46,929 nt of DNA from assembly GCA_045579665.1 (NCBI GenBank), contig JAZNMO010000141.1:1-46929 (forward strand). The letters are read 5' to 3'. This stretch comes from COE1 sp045579665. Lineage in GTDB: Bacteria > Bacillota > Clostridia > Lachnospirales > Lachnospiraceae. The translations under genes and the position numbers were made by a program. Shown piece after piece: positions 42,541-46,929 of the stretch; position 1 is the stretch's first letter; every line of letters begins with the position of its first letter. The notes under the pieces are model-generated. The model searched no databases. It worked only from the letters and a program-made list of their open reading frames with translations, and was not told where the DNA came from.

Positions 42541-43240
42541 TTAAATCGTACTCCTCCAAAAATCTTTGTATATCTTGTACACTGCTATACATCATCACAT
42601 CGATAATCGACAATCTTTCCACGAAATCATTACCACCTTGCTTATATACGATCCTATCCATTCTTGTATCTAGAAAATACAATTGTAATCCTCTATTCAT
42701 AAAATCTTCCTTAGAATATAAACTACGTCCTCCACAAGGATTGATATATATATCTGTTTCTAAATACTTACAAATTTCTAAGATTCTATCTTGTGCTTTT
42801 AAAGAATTATCTTTATCAATTTTCGATGAAAGCATAAATTCCGTATCAATTCCTAAGTATTCAGATATCAATAGCAAGCTGTTCTGAATATATTTTGTCA
42901 AATCATCCTCATCATAATTGATTATCTTCTCTATAACTGGCATTACTTGTAAAAAATAGGGTGCTCTTCTGTATGCATTTTTTATCGTTAACAAAAATTT
43001 CTTTTTTTCTTCTTGCCCAAAATTAAGTTTCGTTTCACATATTAATCGATTTTGAGATGCCTTATATATAGGAATCGTAAACTTATACTGCTGAGCATTC
43101 AGCAATATACTATTACGATTAATATATCCCCTCTTTATATAGTTAACATCATCCAATATGACAAATTTATCCACTGCATTTATCAACTGCCAATATCCTA
43201 TATACGGAAACAAATATGGCTGCATAATTGCTATTTTCAT
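42533..43240 (-). CDS. WbqC-family protein
   Basis: The 235 residues begin with the family signature MKIAIMQPYLFPYIGYWQLINAVDKFVILDDVNYIKRGYINRN and contain INPCGGRSLYSKEDF. WbqC proteins occur in O-antigen gene clusters; the family description notes a proposal that a member (wbnG) encodes a glycine transferase. Here it sits next to an amino-acid adenylation enzyme and carrier, which fits transfer of a carrier-bound amino acid to a sugar amine. It overlaps its downstream neighbour by 8 bases. Confidence 0.88.
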   Translation of the reverse strand: MKIAIMQPYLFPYIGYWQLINAVDKFVILDDVNYIKRGYINRNSILLNAQQYKFTIPIYKASQNRLICETKLNFGQEEKKKFLLTIKNAYRRAPYFLQVMPVIEKIINYDEDDLTKYIQNSLLLISEYLGIDTEFMLSSKIDKDNSLKAQDRILEICKYLETDIYINPCGGRSLYSKEDFMNRGLQLYFLDTRMDRIVYKQGGNDFVERLSIIDVMMYSSVQDIQRFLEEYDLNE

Positions 43241-43261
43241 TTTCTTTTCCTACTCTGCATA

Positions 43262-44311
43262 TTATATATAAGCATACAAAACCGTTTCCCACGTATTCGA
43301 TGCATAATGCCTTATCTTAAACTTATATTCTGGAACCAACTCCAATATATATGCTCCTATATCACATATATCTTCACCTTTATGATAGATACATATTGCT
43401 AATTTGGGTTTGTTGCTTCTTATTGTTTCTGCCGCACCTTCCAATGCTTTCATCTCACTGCCTTCAATATCCATCTTGATATACGTAACTCGTTTTCCAT
43501 ACAATACTTCGTCCAGACTAATTGCTTCAACAATATGTTTTCCTTTACTTAGCTGATATGACCCTGCTCCACCTTCCTCAAAATGTAAAGATTCCTTTTG
43601 GTTCCACACTGCATTATTCATAACACTAATGTTTCCTATATTTTTCTCTTCACACCTTTTTACAATCTCTTCATATTGATTCTTCATTGGTTCAAAGGAA
43701 TAAACATAATCATACTTCTCTTTTGTCCACTCTAAAAAGTTAATAATATCTTCGCCATCAAACGAACCACAATCTACAAACACCTCATTATCTTCCGCTT
43801 CTAGCACATCAAAATACTGCTTTCCATGAGTCGCTATCAAATTATTATGTTCGTTAAATAATATCCACTCTCTCGCGAATCCTTTTTCTATCAAATTGTG
43901 ATACATTTCTTTACCAAAATTACTTGAAGCAATAATCACCAGTTGCCTATCATGCTTTTCAATCATTTCATCAACCGATAAAACATCTATCCCTTCGCAT
44001 AGCTTTACATTTTCATTATTTCTATCGCAAAAATAGTCGACTGCATATCCCCAATCATCCAAATGTTTTTTCGTTCTTCTTCCATCATGACCACAACCAT
44101 AGATAACAATTCCCTTAGGATTCATTTCTTGGACTTTTTCTTCTAATTCCACGCATCGCCAATTTGAATATAACTTCGCAATCACATCCTCATACGCATC
44201 CACATTACGATTTATTATATATTTAAGCCTTGCTTCAAACACCATTTGTGATTCATCATCTTGTAACTTATTATAGACTTGATTCAATTTGTCTAAATAT
44301 GTACTAACCAA
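43262..44311 (-). CDS. FkbM-family methyltransferase with N-terminal Rossmann-like module
   Basis: The C-terminal half is an FkbM SAM-dependent methyltransferase: VFVDCGSFDGEDIINF, VYSFEPMKNQYEEI, and ITYIKMDIEGSEMKALEGA-like TYIKMDIEGSEMKA. The N-terminal third has a Rossmann-like module (KGIVIYGCGHDGRRTKKHL, VDYFCDRNNE, LVIIASSNFGKEM) related in plan to those of the neighbouring glycosyltransferases. The start is TTG (44309-44311), supported by GGAGG 7 bases upstream. It probably methylates a sugar hydroxyl. Confidence 0.88.
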   Translation of the reverse strand: MVSTYLDKLNQVYNKLQDDESQMVFEARLKYIINRNVDAYEDVIAKLYSNWRCVELEEKVQEMNPKGIVIYGCGHDGRRTKKHLDDWGYAVDYFCDRNNENVKLCEGIDVLSVDEMIEKHDRQLVIIASSNFGKEMYHNLIEKGFAREWILFNEHNNLIATHGKQYFDVLEAEDNEVFVDCGSFDGEDIINFLEWTKEKYDYVYSFEPMKNQYEEIVKRCEEKNIGNISVMNNAVWNQKESLHFEEGGAGSYQLSKGKHIVEAISLDEVLYGKRVTYIKMDIEGSEMKALEGAAETIRSNKPKLAICIYHKGEDICDIGAYILELVPEYKFKIRHYASNTWETVLYAYI

Positions 44312-44329
44312 CTCTACGCCTCCGCCTCT

Positions 44330-45436
44330 TTATCTATCCTTTATCACTTCTACTATTCTATCTATTTGTTCAAATGGTAACGTTTCATAAAACGGCAAAA
44401 CCAAAACCTTTTTGGACAATTCTCTTGCATTATCCAGTTCATCATACTTATATTTATTTTTAAAACATGCCTGATCTGAAGTAATCGGGTAAAAATACTT
44501 TCTGGAGTAAATATTTTGATTAATTAATCTTTCATATAACATATCCCTTGTTTCTCCATACCCATCCTCGATCAATATAGGAAAATATGCATAATTTTTA
44601 TTTGCTTCTTCATTTCGCTCCAAGAAATTTATTCCTCTAATACCACATAGTTTTTCCATATAATAATCATAACGTTTTCGTCGTTCTTCAAACACAACAT
44701 CTACACGTTTCAGATTGCATAGTCCCATAATCGCAGAGAATTCATTCATTTTGGCATTCGCCCCAACCTCAGCAACTAATTCTTCATTACGAATGCCAAA
44801 GTTTTTTAAATTATATAATTTTTCATATAATTTATTTTCAGAGAAGGTCACCGCTCCTCCCTCTATAGAGTTATACACCTTTGTTGCATGAAAACTAAAA
44901 ATCGACGCATCTCCATAGCTTCCAATGCCTTTCCCTTTATACTTCACACCAAAAGCATGTGCCGCATCATATATTACTTTTAAGTTATATTTATCAGCAA
45001 TTCTCTGTATTTCTTCGGTGTTACATATATTCCCATATACATGAACTGGCAAAATTGCAACTGTATTTTCTGTAATCAAGTCTTCTATCTGTGATTCATC
45101 TATCGTTCCATCACTCAATTTGATATCGCAAAACACAGGTTTCAAGCGATTCCTCACAATTGCATGTGTTGTAGATATAAAGGTAAACGGTGTTGTTATC
45201 ACCTCAGATCCCTCTGGAAACCCGAAAGCCTGTATCGCCATTTCCAAAGCCATATGCCCATTCACCATTAACGAAAGAACCGGAACATCTAAATACTCCC
45301 TCATTTTTTTTTCTAATTCTTTATGATATATTCCCATATTGGTTAACCAATGTGTATCCCACAAAGGCTTTATCGCTTCTATATACTCCTCATATGGAGG
45401 CATAGAAGATTTTGTAACTAAAATTTTCTCTTCCAT
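44330..45436 (-). CDS. DegT/DnrJ/EryC1 aminotransferase (VioA-like)
   Basis: This PLP enzyme aminates a nucleotide-linked keto sugar. The 368 residues show NGHMALEMAIQAFGF, EVITTPFTFISTTHAIVRN, LPVHVYGN, IYDAAHAFG with Asp157, and SIFSFHATKVYNSIEGG with the PLP lysine Lys186. The N-terminal ILVTKSSMPPYEEY pattern matches the VioA subgroup that makes dTDP-4-amino-4,6-dideoxyglucose (viosamine, Qui4N). The required dTDP-glucose genes are not in the window. AGAGG lies 7-8 bases before the ATG. Confidence 0.9.
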   Translation of the reverse strand: MEEKILVTKSSMPPYEEYIEAIKPLWDTHWLTNMGIYHKELEKKMREYLDVPVLSLMVNGHMALEMAIQAFGFPEGSEVITTPFTFISTTHAIVRNRLKPVFCDIKLSDGTIDESQIEDLITENTVAILPVHVYGNICNTEEIQRIADKYNLKVIYDAAHAFGVKYKGKGIGSYGDASIFSFHATKVYNSIEGGAVTFSENKLYEKLYNLKNFGIRNEELVAEVGANAKMNEFSAIMGLCNLKRVDVVFEERRKRYDYYMEKLCGIRGINFLERNEEANKNYAYFPILIEDGYGETRDMLYERLINQNIYSRKYFYPITSDQACFKNKYKYDELDNARELSKKVLVLPFYETLPFEQIDRIVEVIKDR

Positions 45437-45447
45437 ATTTTCCTCTT

Positions 45448-46815
45448 TTACTCAATAATTGATACATCTTGCACCATCACTGGTTTCCCTGTCTGCTGAT
45501 ATACCTGCACCACACTACTGTGATCACCATAATACGCATCACTAAGCACTACAGCTCTATCCATATCAGTTGTATCATCATAAATGCCCCAGTCCTCTGC
45601 CCTATACTGCTGTACCAGCTTATCATACTCTTCCCAAAGCCATGGTCTCATAGCCGATACTGTACTCTTAATCAATGGATGCGGACGCCAAAGCAATGCC
45701 ACTTCATCCTTATTTTCCTTAAACACTTCAAATACCCATTTCATCTTCTCAAGCATCTTTTCATTGTGTTCCAATAATGCTGCGATGCTAGTGTTATAGA
45801 ATATAATCTTTTTCCAGCTTCCGTCAGGTTTCTCGATAATCTTCAGCCACTCCGTTGGTATCTCTAAATCTTCCTTCTTGGTATTCTTCACCTTATCAAA
45901 CTTTGGCGAACCAAGCCCTAAGAATTTCTGATTCAACGCCTGCATATCCAGATGTTTTCCTGTCAGTCCAAACGCTTTCGCCGCCTTATAGTATTCATTC
46001 ACATAGATTTGTTTCATCTTTTCAGACTGCACGATTACCTTATCTGCATTGGCTATCGCGGGAAGAAAGCAGAAATGCTTCATTCCATCAACCGTACGCT
46101 GATCTGTGGGTTCGATTTCCGGCAAAACAAAATAAGGTACATACACAAGTTCATCCGTTGCCGCTTTAAGCTTATTGGAATAAAATCTAGGATGTACACT
46201 TGTTACCAAATTCCAATTATCATATGGATTATGAATATAGATAACATCCGGCTTTCTTTCCTCAAAGTTATAGGTCTGCCAGTCTATTACCTCTATATTC
46301 TTTGGATACTCTCGTCCTTCATAATGCATCTGCCCAAAGCTTTTATCAGGATTCAGGTCATAATATGGTATCGGTACACAGTAAACATCCACATTTGGGT
46401 CTTCCTTTGCCGCCAGATAGATGCTTTCCAGAGAGTCCCACATAGATGCTTTGTATGGGAAAAATGCAATCTCTTTTCGGAGAGTAATATCATTTTTGAT
46501 GCTATTCTCTACCTTCAGCAATTGCTTTTCCAAATTCTTATAAATTCTATTTTCATTTACATTGGATTCATTTAAGCTTTCATGTGTCTGAAAGACTACC
46601 TGACAGTATTCCTCCAAATAAGATATGGTTACAAAGCCTTCTCCTTCAAAGGCTTCGATGGCATTTCCTATACTGATAGCACACTCCTGACAATCTGCCA
46701 GTATGCCCTGTGCGATATGATTTTGTCTTTTCTCTACTTTCCCCTTTACCTCTGCATGTGCTTCGTGCAGAGTTTTTACTAACTCCAGTATCTCCTGCTG
46801 CTGTACTTTTCTCAT
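45448..46815 (-). CDS. CDP-glycerol glycerophosphotransferase-like glycan-locus protein
   Basis: The 455-residue protein has an N-terminal helical part (about 1-120) and a GT-B-like domain with FFPYKASMWDSLESIYLAA, HPRFYSNKL, LLWRPHPLIKSTV and LSDAYYGDHSSVVQVYQQTGKPV, the HP and SS-containing pattern of TagB/TagF-type enzymes. These transfer polyol phosphates in teichoic-type polymers. The ATG at 46815 is used; 46827 is only 1 base from GGAAAGG. Higher G+C than the genes that follow it. Confidence 0.65.
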   Translation of the reverse strand: MRKVQQQEILELVKTLHEAHAEVKGKVEKRQNHIAQGILADCQECAISIGNAIEAFEGEGFVTISYLEEYCQVVFQTHESLNESNVNENRIYKNLEKQLLKVENSIKNDITLRKEIAFFPYKASMWDSLESIYLAAKEDPNVDVYCVPIPYYDLNPDKSFGQMHYEGREYPKNIEVIDWQTYNFEERKPDVIYIHNPYDNWNLVTSVHPRFYSNKLKAATDELVYVPYFVLPEIEPTDQRTVDGMKHFCFLPAIANADKVIVQSEKMKQIYVNEYYKAAKAFGLTGKHLDMQALNQKFLGLGSPKFDKVKNTKKEDLEIPTEWLKIIEKPDGSWKKIIFYNTSIAALLEHNEKMLEKMKWVFEVFKENKDEVALLWRPHPLIKSTVSAMRPWLWEEYDKLVQQYRAEDWGIYDDTTDMDRAVVLSDAYYGDHSSVVQVYQQTGKPVMVQDVSIIE

Positions 46816-46872
46816 TCTACCAACCATGCCTTTCCGTATTTTGCAAACTTGGGGCCGCAGGCACAAATTTGT

Positions 46873-46894
46873 ATGCGTAAACTTGTTTACGCAT
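46873..46894. promoter_or_regulatory. Inverted repeat upstream of the cluster
   Basis: ATGCGTAAAC (46873-46882) and GTTTACGCAT (46885-46894) form a perfect 10-bp inverted repeat with a 2-base centre, about 58 bases upstream of the glycerophosphotransferase-like gene. It could be an operator or an RNA hairpin. No convincing promoter is visible here and the operon may continue upstream of the window. Confidence 0.5.
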
Positions 46895-46929
46895 TGTCCC
46901 CTTACTAATCTTATGAAAACACATTATGT

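Overview
The window reads as a chromosomal segment of a low-GC Clostridia species, most likely a Lachnospiraceae member (Roseburia, Agathobacter or Lachnospira relatives). The grounds are the Bacillota-type ribosomal and RNA polymerase proteins with acidic tails, the Bacillota-style strong Shine-Dalgarno sites, an L10 leader with attenuator, and the DUF4860-type pilin operon. The genus is inferred from gene style; no search was run.

Region 1 (1-20.9 kb, almost all on the minus strand) is the core translation and transcription block. In transcription order it holds rpmG, secE, nusG, rplK, rplA, rplJ, rplL, rpoB, rpoC, rpsL, rpsG, fusA and the 5' part of tuf. Clear sigma-A promoters with 17-bp spacers precede rpmG, rplK, rplJ, rpoB (weaker), rpsL and tuf. 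Two insertions interrupt the usual order. A CapA-type metallophosphatase gene lies between rplA and rplJ. A plus-strand, six-gene operon (transglutaminase-like lipoprotein, PilC/GspF-type platform protein, four small pilin-like or membrane proteins) lies between rpoC and rpsL.

Region 2 (21.1-22.4 kb, plus) is one orphan gene resembling the flagellar cap protein FliD.

Region 3 (22.5-27.4 kb, minus) is a short polysaccharide operon with its own promoter: NAD-dependent epimerase, CgeB-like glycosyltransferase, GT2-TPR glycosyltransferase and UDP-galactopyranose mutase (glf). It suggests a galactofuranose-containing surface glycan.

Region 4 (27.4-28.5 kb) is a single Rpn-type PD-(D/E)XK nuclease gene. 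Its promoter carries two LexA-like boxes, so it may be SOS controlled.

Region 5 (28.5-46.9 kb, minus) is one long run of tightly spaced or overlapping surface-glycan genes, most of it visibly richer in A+T than its flanks. The upstream half looks like a pathway that makes an amino sugar (VioA-like PLP aminotransferase) and decorates it with a carrier-bound amino acid: a stand-alone amino-acid adenylation enzyme, a separate carrier protein and a WbqC-family protein, with an SDR, a GNAT, a NeuD/PglD-like acetyltransferase, an FkbM methyltransferase and a GH43/GH130-like propeller. The downstream half is five or six glycosyltransferases. Several carry an extra Rossmann-like module, at the N-terminus in some and the C-terminus in others; one protein is a stand-alone, membrane-anchored copy of that module. 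The amino-acid decoration pathway and the shuffled module are the two most unusual features here.

No rRNA, tRNA, CRISPR array, insertion sequence or prophage was seen. No gap between genes exceeds 300 bases.
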